Shown here: in pieces, positions 1 to 7,409 of the stretch
How the letters are laid out: every line of letters starts with the position of its first letter
Position numbering within the stretch: the stretch's first letter is position 1
Assembly (NCBI GenBank): GCA_945871955.1
Contig: CAMBXR010000026.1
Coordinates: 1 to 34,401 of the forward strand
Origin: an uncultured Clostridium sp.
Lineage (GTDB): Bacteria; Bacillota; Clostridia; Peptostreptococcales; Peptostreptococcaceae
Reading direction: 5' to 3'
Length of the DNA stretch: 34,401 nucleotides
Notes under the pieces: generated by a model
What the model was told of the DNA's origin: nothing
The model's input: only the letters and a program-made list of their open reading frames with translations
Database searches by the model: none
Translations under genes and position numbers: made by a program

Positions 1-32
1 TGCCGTTTGTCCTCGTCTCAAGGACAAGTAAT

Positions 33-61
33 ACTATACCATCTTAAATTTATATCGTCAA
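33..61 (-). promoter_or_regulatory. Strong sigma-A promoter reading out of the left edge
   Basis: On the minus strand TTGACG (56-61) and TATAGT (33-38) are separated by exactly 17 bp, with an extended -10 TG one base upstream of the -10. The predicted start, near position 25, is at the foot of a 7-bp hairpin (TTGTCCT at 7-13, AGGACAA at 21-27). The transcript leaves the window. A near-consensus promoter followed by a short structured leader, downstream of the lysS cluster, would suit an rRNA or tRNA operon, but that is inference because the gene is outside. Confidence 0.6.
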
Positions 62-83
62 TACTTTTTTTAATATTTTTTAC

Positions 84-269
84 TTATTTTGCAATTTTTC
101 TTTTATATTTATATGTAGACGTTGCAACTGCTTGTTTTTTCTTATTATTTTTATTTTTAGAAACAACATTATTGAATAATTTAAGTGTGTCATCACATAT
201 AAAAATCATAACTTGTAAACATAAAAAACATATACTTATAAGACATATCCATGACATAATTTGATTCAT
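84..269 (-). CDS. Possible small membrane peptide, 61 aa
   Basis: I do not recognise this peptide. The N-terminal half (about residues 5-25) is strongly hydrophobic and cysteine-rich, enough for one membrane helix. The C-terminal half is very basic, with a Lys/Asn run and a Tyr-Lys-Arg tail, which would stay in the cytosol by the positive-inside rule. In favour of a real gene is AAAGGGG placed eight bases before the ATG. Against it are its small size, low-complexity AT-rich coding and the lack of a convincing promoter. It lies between the lysS terminator and the outward promoter at 33-61. The opposite-strand frame over the same bases has no comparable ribosome site and opens with TTG at the window edge, so I left that out. 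Confidence 0.4.
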   Translation of the reverse strand: MNQIMSWICLISICFLCLQVMIFICDDTLKLFNNVVSKNKNNKKKQAVATSTYKYKRKIAK

Positions 270-509
270 TTTTATTGCCCCTTTCGTATAAAATATTTTT
301 ATATTCTTTTCTAAGTTTAGTTTAGATTTCCCTTTTTTATTTTTTCTATTATTATTTTCATAATAAAATATTAAATTTTATTTTTTATCAATTTAAATTA
401 ACTAACAACATTTTTTGTTCTTAATTTTTATACTTTGTTGTTGATAAAGTAATTAATTTTTGTAATGAATTTTGTTATAAAAAAATTATTTACTGCATTA
501 TTTTATATT
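270..509. other. AT-rich intergenic stretch
   Basis: This gene-free stretch separates the possible small peptide from the lysS terminator. It consists of A/T runs with no Shine-Dalgarno-preceded reading frame, no tRNA-like cloverleaf and no GC-containing hairpin. A weak minus-strand promoter for the small peptide might lie at about 285-330, but no good -35/-10 pair is visible. Confidence 0.5.
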
Positions 510-515
510 CAATAA

Positions 516-567
516 AAATAGCTTATACTACAGCTATATTTTTATATATAGCGAGTATAAGCTATTT
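516..567 (-). terminator. Rho-independent terminator of greA-lysS
   Basis: The outer 14-bp stem is AAATAGCTTATACT (516-529) against its complement at 554-567. It continues after a small bulge into an inner 7-bp stem (533-539 with 546-552). On the minus strand the stem ends in a U-rich run. It begins 19 bp past the lysS stop, so it is the end of the greA-lysS transcript. Confidence 0.85.
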
Positions 568-585
568 GATTATATTATTAAAATA

Positions 586-2106
586 TTATTCTTCTATTTG
601 ATTTTTATGTTGGTCTATTGGTTTCATAGTTGGGAATAGTATTACATCTCTTATAGATGCAGAGTTAGTAAGTAACATCATAACTCTATCTATACCTATT
701 CCAAGTCCACCTGTTGGAGGTAAACCTACTTCTAATGCATTTATGAAGTCTTCATCCATATCACAAGCTTCGTCATCACCTAATTCTTTCTTTCTTAATT
801 GATCCATGAATCTTCCTTTTTGGTCGATTGGGTCATTAAGTTCTGAGAATGCATTAGCTAATTCCCATTTATTTGCGAAAGCTTCGAATCTATCAGTTTT
901 TCTTGGGTCTTCAGCATTTCTCTTAGCAAGAGGTGATACTTCAACTGGATGATGAGTTATGAATGTTGGTTGGATTAATTTATCTTCACCAAATTCTTCG
1001 AAGAATGCATTTATAACTTCTCCTCTTCTCATTCCAGGAGTTATTTCTATTCCTTTTTCTCTAGCTATTGCTAAAGCTTCTTCATCTGTTTCTATTGTAT
1101 CAAAGTCTACACCAGTGTATTCTTTAACACATTCTATCATAGTCATTCTTCTCCAAGGTGGTTTGAAGTCTATTTCAGTTCCTTGGTAATTTACAACTGT
1201 ACTTCCAGTAGCCACTTCTGCCATATGAGATATTAATTCTTCTGTTATTTTCATCATATCTTCATAGTCTGCATAAGCTTGGTATAATTCCATAGCAGTA
1301 TATTCTGGGTTATGTTTAATAGACATACCTTCATTTCTGAACATTCTACCCATTTCATATACTTTATCAAATCCACCTACTATAAGTCTTTTTAAGTATA
1401 ATTCATTTGCTATTCTTAAGTACATTGGTATATCTAATGTGTTGTGATGAGTAACAAACGGTCTAGCATTTGCTCCACCAGCTATTGTATTTAATATAGG
1501 TGTTTCAACTTCTAGGAAACCTCTTTCGTCTAAGAATGATCTTAACGCTTTTAAAGCTTTTGTTCTTGTTAAGAAAGCATCTTTAACTTCTGGGTTAACT
1601 ATTAAGTCTACATATCTTTGTCTATATCTTATATCTTGGTCTTTTAATCCATGATATTTTTCTGGTAATACTTGTAGTGATTTAGATAATAAAACTACAG
1701 CATTAGCTTTTACTGATATTTCTTCTTTTTTAGTTTTGAATACTTCACCTTCTAAACCTATTATATCACCTATATCATAAGTTTTGAATAAATCGTACTC
1801 TTCTTCACCTATTCTGTCTTTTCTTACGTAACATTGTATTCTTCCTTCTTGGTCTTGGATATCTATAAATCCAGCTTTACCTTGAAGTCTTTTACTCATT
1901 ATACGTCCAGCTATTTTAACAACTTTTCCTTCCATTTCTTCAAAGTTGTTTTTTATATCCATAGAATAATTAGTTCTGTCATATCTACTTTGAACAAATG
2001 GGTCTCTTCCCATTTCTTGTAATTTAGCTAACTTTTCTCTTCTTACTCTAAGTACTTCTGTAAGATCTTCTTGGTTATCAATCACGTTTTGTTGATCTTT
2101 ATTCAT
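586..2106 (-). CDS. lysS: Lysyl-tRNA synthetase, class II
   Basis: LysS charges tRNA-Lys with lysine in the cytosol. The 506-residue length is normal for bacterial LysRS. An N-terminal OB-fold anticodon-binding domain (about residues 60-150) precedes the class II catalytic core. Motif 2 is seen as FRNEG followed by [13 protein letters not shown], and motif 3 as [13 protein letters not shown] near the C-terminus. GGAGG sits nine bases before the ATG. The gene follows greA by 58 bp and ends in a strong terminator, so the two are probably cotranscribed from the promoter at 2741-2769. The order dusB-greA-lysS is common in Firmicutes. No T-box is visible upstream; expression probably follows the greA promoter. 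Confidence 0.97.
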   Translation of the reverse strand: MNKDQQNVIDNQEDLTEVLRVRREKLAKLQEMGRDPFVQSRYDRTNYSMDIKNNFEEMEGKVVKIAGRIMSKRLQGKAGFIDIQDQEGRIQCYVRKDRIGEEEYDLFKTYDIGDIIGLEGEVFKTKKEEISVKANAVVLLSKSLQVLPEKYHGLKDQDIRYRQRYVDLIVNPEVKDAFLTRTKALKALRSFLDERGFLEVETPILNTIAGGANARPFVTHHNTLDIPMYLRIANELYLKRLIVGGFDKVYEMGRMFRNEGMSIKHNPEYTAMELYQAYADYEDMMKITEELISHMAEVATGSTVVNYQGTEIDFKPPWRRMTMIECVKEYTGVDFDTIETDEEALAIAREKGIEITPGMRRGEVINAFFEEFGEDKLIQPTFITHHPVEVSPLAKRNAEDPRKTDRFEAFANKWELANAFSELNDPIDQKGRFMDQLRKKELGDDEACDMDEDFINALEVGLPPTGGLGIGIDRVMMLLTNSASIRDVILFPTMKPIDQHKNQIEE

Positions 2107-2164
2107 TTTCTTCCTCCAAGTTTCTTCTTATTAAATTTTTCTTATGTTATATATAAGTATTAAC

Positions 2165-2641
2165 TTATCTACTTATTTCTAATATTTTGTATATTACAAC
2201 ACCATTTGGAACTTGAACTTCTACGTCTTCACCTTTGTGTCTTCCTAAGAATGCTTTACCTACTGGTGATTCATTTGATATTTTACCATTGTAAGGATCA
2301 GCTTCTGCAGAACCTACTATAGTATATTCAACTTCTTCTTCAAAATCAGTGTCATAAACTTTTACTGTACAACCTATTGTTACTGTATCGCTATCTATTT
2401 GACTTTCATCTATTATAACAGCTTTTCTTAGCATGTTTTCTAATTTTACTATTCTTTCTTCTACTTGAGCTTGCTCATTTTTAGCTTCATCATACTCAGC
2501 ATTTTCAGATAAATCTCCAAATGAAATAGCTACTTTTATTCTTTCAGCAACTTCTTTTCTTTTAACTGTTTTTAAGTATTCAACTTCTTCTTCTATCTTG
2601 TTGTAACCTTCTTGTGTAAGTATTTCTTGTTTTTCAACCAT
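2165..2641 (-). CDS. greA: Transcript cleavage factor GreA
   Basis: GreA inserts its coiled coil into the RNA polymerase secondary channel and stimulates cleavage of backtracked RNA. At 158 residues it has the family length. The N-terminal two-helix coiled coil (about 5-75) carries the acidic tip region ([13 protein letters not shown]), and the C-terminal half is the FKBP-like globular domain ending in [21 protein letters not shown] lies upstream of the ATG, with a further GGGG close to it. It is the first gene of the unit driven by the perfect-consensus promoter inside the dusB 3' end, about 93 nt of leader away, and is followed by lysS. Confidence 0.96.
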   Translation of the reverse strand: MVEKQEILTQEGYNKIEEEVEYLKTVKRKEVAERIKVAISFGDLSENAEYDEAKNEQAQVEERIVKLENMLRKAVIIDESQIDSDTVTIGCTVKVYDTDFEEEVEYTIVGSAEADPYNGKISNESPVGKAFLGRHKGEDVEVQVPNGVVIYKILEISR

Positions 2642-2740
2642 AACCCCTACAACTCCTTCTATATATTTTTTAAATATGTCTTCATTGACATATTTTATAT
2701 TTATTAATTTTATACTTATTCATATTGATTTATGCGGTAT

Positions 2741-2769
2741 ATTATAAGTCACTATCCCATTTGTGTCAA
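2741..2769 (-). promoter_or_regulatory. Perfect-consensus sigma-A promoter for greA-lysS
   Basis: TTGACA (2764-2769), 17 bp, TATAAT (2741-2746) on the minus strand: both hexamers match the sigma-A consensus exactly. The -35 hexamer lies inside the last codons of dusB (Leu-Thr) and the -10 follows the dusB stop. Predicted start is near 2734. The leader carries a small hairpin, ATATGTC (2674-2680) with GACATAT (2687-2693), before the greA ribosome site. Confidence 0.85.
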
Positions 2770-3729
2770 GGAGTGTTGAACATACTCCTCTAACATAGAT
2801 ATTACTTCTTTATAGTCTGTTATCTTATTAATTTGATCTCTATATTTAGCAGAATTTTTTAATCCTTTTAAATACCATCCTATATGTTTTCTCATTTCTC
2901 TTACTGCAACATATTCTCCATGTTCTGCCACAGCTAAGTTCATATGTTTTATAGCTGTACCTATTTTTTCTTCTAATGTTGGTTCTGGTAAGATCTCTCC
3001 TGTTTTCATATAGTGGTTTATTCTGTTAAATATCCATGGATTACCTTGTGAACCTCTACCTATCATTATAGCATCACACTTAGTTTTTTCTAACATATTT
3101 ACTGCATCTTGTACGTCAAATACGTCTCCATTACCTATTACAGGTATATTTATAGATTGTTTTATTTCAGCTATTATATCCCAGTCAGCTTTTCCTGAAT
3201 AGAACTGCTCTCTTGTTCTTCCATGTATAGCTAGGGCACTTATTCCGCATTCCTCAGCAATTTTTGCTATTTCAACTGCATTAACAGAATTATCATCCCA
3301 ACCTTTTCTTATCTTTAAAGTAACTGGTTTTTCTGAGTTTTTAACTACTGCTGTTAAAACCTCTGCTGCTAATTTAGGATTTCTCATTAATGCAGAACCA
3401 TCACCATTTTTAATAACCTTTGGAGCTGGACATCCCATATTTATATCTAATATATCATTTGTATATTGATTCATTATAAATGCTGCTTTTCCCATATATT
3501 CTGGGTCTGAACCAAATATTTGCACTGCCACAGGATGGCCGTCATCTTCTAGGTTTAGCATCTTTTTAGTATTCTCATCATCATAGCAAAGGGCTTTTGC
3601 ATTTATCATTTCTGTATAAAGCATTCCACAGCCTTTTTCTTTACATATTGTTCTAAAAGGTAAATCTGTTACACCTGCCATAGGAGATAAAAAAACTTCA
3701 TTATCAAGTTGAACATTTCCTATTTTCAT
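2752..3729 (-). CDS. dusB: tRNA-dihydrouridine synthase, DusB type
   Basis: This FMN- and NADPH-dependent enzyme reduces specific uridines in tRNA to dihydrouridine. The 325-residue protein has an N-terminal TIM barrel starting with LSPMAGVTDLPFR (FMN binding). The catalytic cysteine is Cys100 in DINMGCPAPKV, followed by KNGDGSALMRNP. IHGRTREQFYSGKADW and GRGSQGNPWIF are the other DusB signatures, and the C-terminal helical domain follows. GGAG lies seven bases before the ATG. I see no clear promoter upstream. Its 3' end contains the -35 box of the greA promoter, so dusB and greA-lysS overlap at the DNA level although greA can be transcribed independently. Confidence 0.95.
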   Translation of the reverse strand: MKIGNVQLDNEVFLSPMAGVTDLPFRTICKEKGCGMLYTEMINAKALCYDDENTKKMLNLEDDGHPVAVQIFGSDPEYMGKAAFIMNQYTNDILDINMGCPAPKVIKNGDGSALMRNPKLAAEVLTAVVKNSEKPVTLKIRKGWDDNSVNAVEIAKIAEECGISALAIHGRTREQFYSGKADWDIIAEIKQSINIPVIGNGDVFDVQDAVNMLEKTKCDAIMIGRGSQGNPWIFNRINHYMKTGEILPEPTLEEKIGTAIKHMNLAVAEHGEYVAVREMRKHIGWYLKGLKNSAKYRDQINKITDYKEVISMLEEYVQHSLTQMG

Positions 3730-3866
3730 ATTATGTCTCCTTCTATTTGTGAATTATTTATTATAATCATTAACAATTTTTCAAAGTTTAATTAACTACT
3801 CTAAATATATTATTATAAATTATAAAAATATACTATTGTTATTTTTATTGTATTTTTTTACATATT

Positions 3867-3899
3867 AAAAAGGAATTGGATTACTACCAATTCCTTTTT
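3867..3899 (-). terminator. Terminator of panT-coaX
   Basis: A 13-bp perfect stem, AAAAAGGAATTGG (3867-3879) with its complement at 3887-3899 and a 7-nt loop. On the minus strand it ends in a U run. It begins five bases past the coaX stop. Confidence 0.88.
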
Positions 3900-3904
3900 A
3901 TTTT

Positions 3905-4672
3905 CTATTTATTCTTTAAATATATTAATCTTAGTCCATCTAAAGTTAAAAATCTATCTACATAATCTATGCTATCAGTTTCTGAGTGAATAAGAGTAGA
4001 TAAACCTCCAGTAGCTATAACTTTTACATCTTCACTACCAAGTTCTTTTTTCATCATTGATATTATTTTTTCTACTTGCCCTACATATCCATATATTATT
4101 CCTGATTGCATTGCTTCTACTGTTGTTTTACAAATTGTTTTACCTGGTTTAACAAGTTCTACTCTAGGAAGTTTTGCAGCTCCATTAAATAGTGCTTCAC
4201 TTGATATTTTAAGACCCGGGCATATTGTTCCACCTAGGTAATCTCCATTTTCAGATATAGCACAGAAAGTAGTAGCTGTTCCGAAATCAACTATTATAAG
4301 AGGACTTCCGTATTTTTCTATAGCAGCTACAGCATTAACTATTCTATCTGCCCCAACTTGCTTTGGATTATCATATTTTATATTTAAGCCTGTTTTTATC
4401 CCAGGTCCAACTATCATTGGTTTTTTCCCACAATACTTTATGCAGAAATTCTCTAATGCATGCATTACATTAGGAACAACTGAAGATATTACCACATCCT
4501 CAATTGATTTTATATCTATTTTATTATGCTCTAATAAGCTTCCTATTAACATTCCATATTCATCAGATGTTTTGTGTATGTCAGTACATATTCTCCAGTC
4601 TTTAACTAGATTATTTCCTTCATATACACCTATGACCATATTTGTATTTCCTACGTCAAATACTAATAGCAT
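3905..4672 (-). CDS. coaX: Type III pantothenate kinase
   Basis: CoaX phosphorylates pantothenate with ATP, the first committed step to coenzyme A. The type III enzyme is unrelated to CoaA, needs a monovalent cation and is not feedback-inhibited by CoA. The 255-residue protein opens with the ASKHA phosphate motif DVGNTN (6-11). It also has [15 protein letters not shown] (pantothenate-site region) and DFGTATTF (second phosphate motif). AGAAGGAAGG lies nine bases before the ATG. It is 17 bp downstream of an ECF substrate-binding gene, so uptake and phosphorylation of pantothenate appear to be co-expressed, and the unit ends in the terminator at 3867-3899. Confidence 0.95.
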   Translation of the reverse strand: MLLVFDVGNTNMVIGVYEGNNLVKDWRICTDIHKTSDEYGMLIGSLLEHNKIDIKSIEDVVISSVVPNVMHALENFCIKYCGKKPMIVGPGIKTGLNIKYDNPKQVGADRIVNAVAAIEKYGSPLIIVDFGTATTFCAISENGDYLGGTICPGLKISSEALFNGAAKLPRVELVKPGKTICKTTVEAMQSGIIYGYVGQVEKIISMMKKELGSEDVKVIATGGLSTLIHSETDSIDYVDRFLTLDGLRLIYLKNK

Positions 4673-4689
4673 ATATTTAAACCTTCCTT

Positions 4690-5292
4690 CTACTTTTTGC
4701 CTTTTCTAATTAATGACACAGATACTGCTGATACTATCAGCGCTGCAACTAAAGCTTCTGGCACTCCATTTGTAGCTGCTAGTGTAAATAACCATTTACC
4801 TGCATCAGCTCCGGCTTGACCAATTCTCTCCATATATTTGTCTGCATATAAAACATATATCATACCTAATACACCTGCTGTATTAGCAAGAGAACCTATT
4901 AAGCCCGCCATGAATCCAGATACATATACTTTTTTACTTATTTTATATATTCCTTGATACACATAGTATGCTACTACTCCTATTAATACTCTAGGAAGTA
5001 TTGATACTAATGGATTTAAAAAGAATATAGATGTTATTGTTGGTTGCGTCATTGCATTCCATAAGCTAGTTAATCCAAAGATTAAACCTATTGTTGCACC
5101 TACAACTGGTCCTTCAATAATAGCTCCTATAATAACTGGTATATGCATTATTGTTGCTTTAGTAGGTCCTATAGGTATATAACCTATAAATGGTAACATT
5201 GACATCATAATAGAAATTGCTGATAGCACTCCTATTACAGTCATCTTTCTTACATTCAGCCTTCTTTGTGCTGATGCATTTGTGTTAATCAT
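4690..5292 (-). CDS. panT: ECF transporter S component, probable pantothenate carrier
   Basis: This 200-residue integral membrane protein has about six hydrophobic segments and a basic N-terminus. It has the ECF S-component layout: an early hydrophobic helix followed by [19 protein letters not shown], a loop motif typical of the PanT-like branch, and ending in a lysine-rich tail. S components bind the vitamin and dock with a shared EcfA/A'/T energising module, which is not in this window. The pantothenate assignment rests on the family signature plus coaX 17 bp downstream. GGGGG precedes the ATG by about ten bases. The substrate is inferred; the S-component class is well supported. Confidence 0.8.
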   Translation of the reverse strand: MINTNASAQRRLNVRKMTVIGVLSAISIMMSMLPFIGYIPIGPTKATIMHIPVIIGAIIEGPVVGATIGLIFGLTSLWNAMTQPTITSIFFLNPLVSILPRVLIGVVAYYVYQGIYKISKKVYVSGFMAGLIGSLANTAGVLGMIYVLYADKYMERIGQAGADAGKWLFTLAATNGVPEALVAALIVSAVSVSLIRKGKK

Positions 5293-5421
5293 AAAAAATA
5301 CACCCCCGTTCCAGCTCGTTAAAGATGCCGGACTATTTTAGTTTTATTTAGTTTTGACTTTTGCGACTCTTAAACGTCATCTAAGTCAGACTCTTCATTA
5401 AGAAGATGTCAGCTATTTAAC
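5293..5421 (-). promoter_or_regulatory. Structured 5' leader of panT-coaX, candidate cis-regulatory RNA
   Basis: About 129 nt separate the predicted start from the panT ATG, more than a plain leader needs. At least two hairpins can be drawn. The promoter-proximal one is GAC, a bulged A, then UCUUC, with the complementary arm GAAGAGUC. The start-proximal one (5308-5333) is GUCCGGC against GCUGGAAC with one bulged A, extendable by two pairs across a second bulged A; it ends just before the G-rich ribosome site. The bulged adenosines recall the pan RNA motif known upstream of pantothenate genes, but I cannot run a covariance model and the match is only suggestive. Confidence 0.4.
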
Positions 5422-5427
5422 AAGACA

Positions 5428-5456
5428 ATTTTAGCAGTGACCTTTTCTATTGTCAA
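5428..5456 (-). promoter_or_regulatory. Sigma-A promoter of panT-coaX
   Basis: TTGACA (5451-5456), 17 bp, TAAAAT (5428-5433) on the minus strand, with TG in extended -10 position. Predicted start is near 5421. Confidence 0.8.
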
Positions 5457-5500
5457 CAATATTGTAAATTCATATAGTAATATTTTTTAATATAATATTA

Positions 5501-6469
5501 TTATTTGTTGTTTTGTAACTCATTATAAGAAATAATATTATTTACTGATTTAGCATTTTTTACAGCATTTATTATACTTTTTTCCACAACTTCTGCTGCT
5601 AAACATCCTAGTAAAGTAATATCTGAGTCAACTTCTATTTCTCCCGTCGCCATAGTGAATATTGTATCTCCATCATGCGGCGTATGAATTGGGAATATAG
5701 CTTTTGCATAACCGTCATGGGCCATTTGTGATATTTTTTTGCATTGTGCTTTTGTTAATTTAGCATTAGTTGCGACTATACCTATAGTTGTATTATTTAT
5801 ATTAAATCCACCCTTCATAAATCCTGATTTCATTATGTCATAACTGTTAAGTAATTTTGTTTTATCATCATTTAAAACACCTGCTATTACTTTTCCATCT
5901 TCGTATATATCTCCAAAAGCATTAACTGCTATTAATGCGGATACTACTATTCCGTTATCCAGCTTTATAGAATAGCTTCCTATTCCACCTTTTGTAACAT
6001 AATCTATTCCTTTTACTTTTCCTACAGTAGCTCCACAACCAGCTCCATAGTTACCTTGTTTCAATTCAGTTTCACTTGCATTTAAACAAGCTTCATATCC
6101 CATCTCTTTATCCGGTCTAATTTTATAATCTCCAACAGCTAAATCAAATAGTACAGCTCCTGTTACTATAGGTACTTTACAAACACCAACATCAAATCCA
6201 ATATTTCTTTCTTCTAAGTATTTACTTACTCCACATGTTGATTCTAATCCAAATGCAGATCCTCCTGATAATACTACTGCATGTACTTTTTCAATAGTAT
6301 TTATTGGATCTAATAAATCTGTTTCTCTAGTTCCTGGTGCAGAACCCCTAACATCTACACCACAAGTTGCTCCTTCTTCACAAATAACAACTGTACAGCC
6401 TGTTAATGCTTCTTCATTTTCTACTTGACCAACTTTTAATCCTTTAACATCTAAAATATTATTATACAT
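5501..6469 (-). CDS. P1 family peptidase (DmpA/NylC-like N-terminal hydrolase)
   Basis: Members are N-terminal nucleophile hydrolases that cut themselves into two chains; characterised relatives are L-aminopeptidase D-esterase DmpA and the nylon-oligomer hydrolase NylC. The 322-residue protein has the family landmarks RGSAPGTRETDLL (41-53), VVLSGGSAFGLES (65-77) and a glycine-rich GAGCGATVGK segment. Asn226-Thr227 in INNTTIGIVATNA is the expected self-cleavage site, with Thr227 becoming the nucleophile. The physiological substrate cannot be read from the sequence. Its ATG overlaps the end of birA by 8 bp with AGGAG inside the birA 3' end, so the two are translationally coupled. No terminator of its own is obvious before the divergent-looking AT-rich gap to panT. 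Confidence 0.9.
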   Translation of the reverse strand: MYNNILDVKGLKVGQVENEEALTGCTVVICEEGATCGVDVRGSAPGTRETDLLDPINTIEKVHAVVLSGGSAFGLESTCGVSKYLEERNIGFDVGVCKVPIVTGAVLFDLAVGDYKIRPDKEMGYEACLNASETELKQGNYGAGCGATVGKVKGIDYVTKGGIGSYSIKLDNGIVVSALIAVNAFGDIYEDGKVIAGVLNDDKTKLLNSYDIMKSGFMKGGFNINNTTIGIVATNAKLTKAQCKKISQMAHDGYAKAIFPIHTPHDGDTIFTMATGEIEVDSDITLLGCLAAEVVEKSIINAVKNAKSVNNIISYNELQNNK

Positions 6470-7301
6470 ATCCTTTAACTCCTCTTATAGAAACTTCACC
6501 TGATATTATTTCTTTTAATTTATTATTACTATCTCTTACAATTAAATTTCCTTCTTTATTTATATCTACACATCTAACTAATTCTTTTTCATTTTCTTTA
6601 ACTATATACACATTTTTATTTATTATTGCAGAGTATTCTTTGCAAATTTTTAAAGTTTCTTCTTTACAATCTCTATCTATGTAATCTTTATATAACTTTT
6701 CTAATTCATGAAGAATTTCTGTGACTATATCTACTTTTGATAATTTATAATGTTCCTTATATAAAGACGTTGCCTTTTCTTTTAAATCTCTATCAAATTC
6801 TGAATTATTCACATTTATACCTATACCAACAATTATATAATTAGTTTTTTCTATATCTGCAGATAATTCAGTTAATATACCACTTACTTTTTTATTATTT
6901 ATAATTATATCGTTGGGCCACTTGATTTTAGCTGGTACTTGTAAATTATTCAAGGCTTTTACTATTGATGCCCCTGCTATTAATGTAATGAATGGAGCTT
7001 TATAAGGTATAATTTCTGGTTTAAGTATTATACTCATCCATATGCCTTCTCGAGATTTAGATTGCCACTTTCTACCTAACCTTCCTTTTCCTTTCGTCTG
7101 TTCATCACTAATTACTACTGTTCCATCTTCTACTTGATTATTAATTTTTTTCAAATAATCGTTAGTTGAATCCACTGTTTCAAGATGGATTATATTTTTA
7201 CCAATAAAGTTTGTATTTAATTCTAGTTTTTTTGATAATTCTTCTCCCCACATAAATTCATCATCATTATCTAAAGTAGCTTTAATTATTTTATCTTTCA
7301 T
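6462..7301 (-). CDS. birA: Biotin--[acetyl-CoA-carboxylase] ligase, lacking the DNA-binding domain
   Basis: The enzyme makes biotinyl-AMP and transfers biotin to a lysine of carboxylase carrier proteins. The ligase core is complete: DSTNDYL (44-50), GKGRLGRKW (71-79, adenylate loop), KIKWPNDI (126-132) and the lysine in NNKKVSGIL, followed by the small C-terminal SH3-like domain. The 279-residue protein starts only about 30 residues before the core, so the winged-helix repressor domain found in E. coli and B. subtilis BirA (about 320 residues) is absent. The 75 bp upstream hold no room for it. This form should ligate biotin but not repress genes directly. GGGGAGAG precedes the ATG closely. 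Confidence 0.93.
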   Translation of the reverse strand: MKDKIIKATLDNDDEFMWGEELSKKLELNTNFIGKNIIHLETVDSTNDYLKKINNQVEDGTVVISDEQTKGKGRLGRKWQSKSREGIWMSIILKPEIIPYKAPFITLIAGASIVKALNNLQVPAKIKWPNDIIINNKKVSGILTELSADIEKTNYIIVGIGINVNNSEFDRDLKEKATSLYKEHYKLSKVDIVTEILHELEKLYKDYIDRDCKEETLKICKEYSAIINKNVYIVKENEKELVRCVDINKEGNLIVRDSNNKLKEIISGEVSIRGVKGYV

Positions 7302-7339
7302 ATCTCTCCCCTATTTATTCTTAGTTTTTAATAAGGTTA

Positions 7340-7368
7340 ATTATACACTATTTATATTGCTATATAAA
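7340..7368 (-). promoter_or_regulatory. Probable sigma-A promoter of birA
   Basis: TATAAT (7340-7345) is perfect; 17 bp upstream is TTTATA (7363-7368), a 4/6 match to -35. It sits between the ftsH terminator and birA, the only place a birA promoter could lie. Confidence 0.55.
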
Positions 7369-7371
7369 TAA

Positions 7372-7398
7372 AAGCAGGACTTTATAAAAGTCCCGCTT
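7372..7398 (-). terminator. Terminator of tilS-ftsH
   Basis: AAGCAGGACTTT (7372-7383) pairs with AAAGTCCCGCTT (7387-7398) around a 3-nt loop, with one A/C mismatch, and is followed on the minus strand by TTTTATTT. It begins 11 bp past the ftsH stop. Confidence 0.85.
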
Positions 7399-7409
7399 CT
7401 CTATTCTAA

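Noticed and set aside
7-264. Plus-strand hydrophobic frame at the left edge
   Set aside because: TTG start at the window edge, Phe/Leu low complexity from A/T-rich antisense, no ribosome site; the minus-strand frame over it is better supported.
2107-2164. T-box leader for lysS
   Set aside because: The greA-lysS gap is 58 bp and has no T-box sequence (no UGGN-containing antiterminator).
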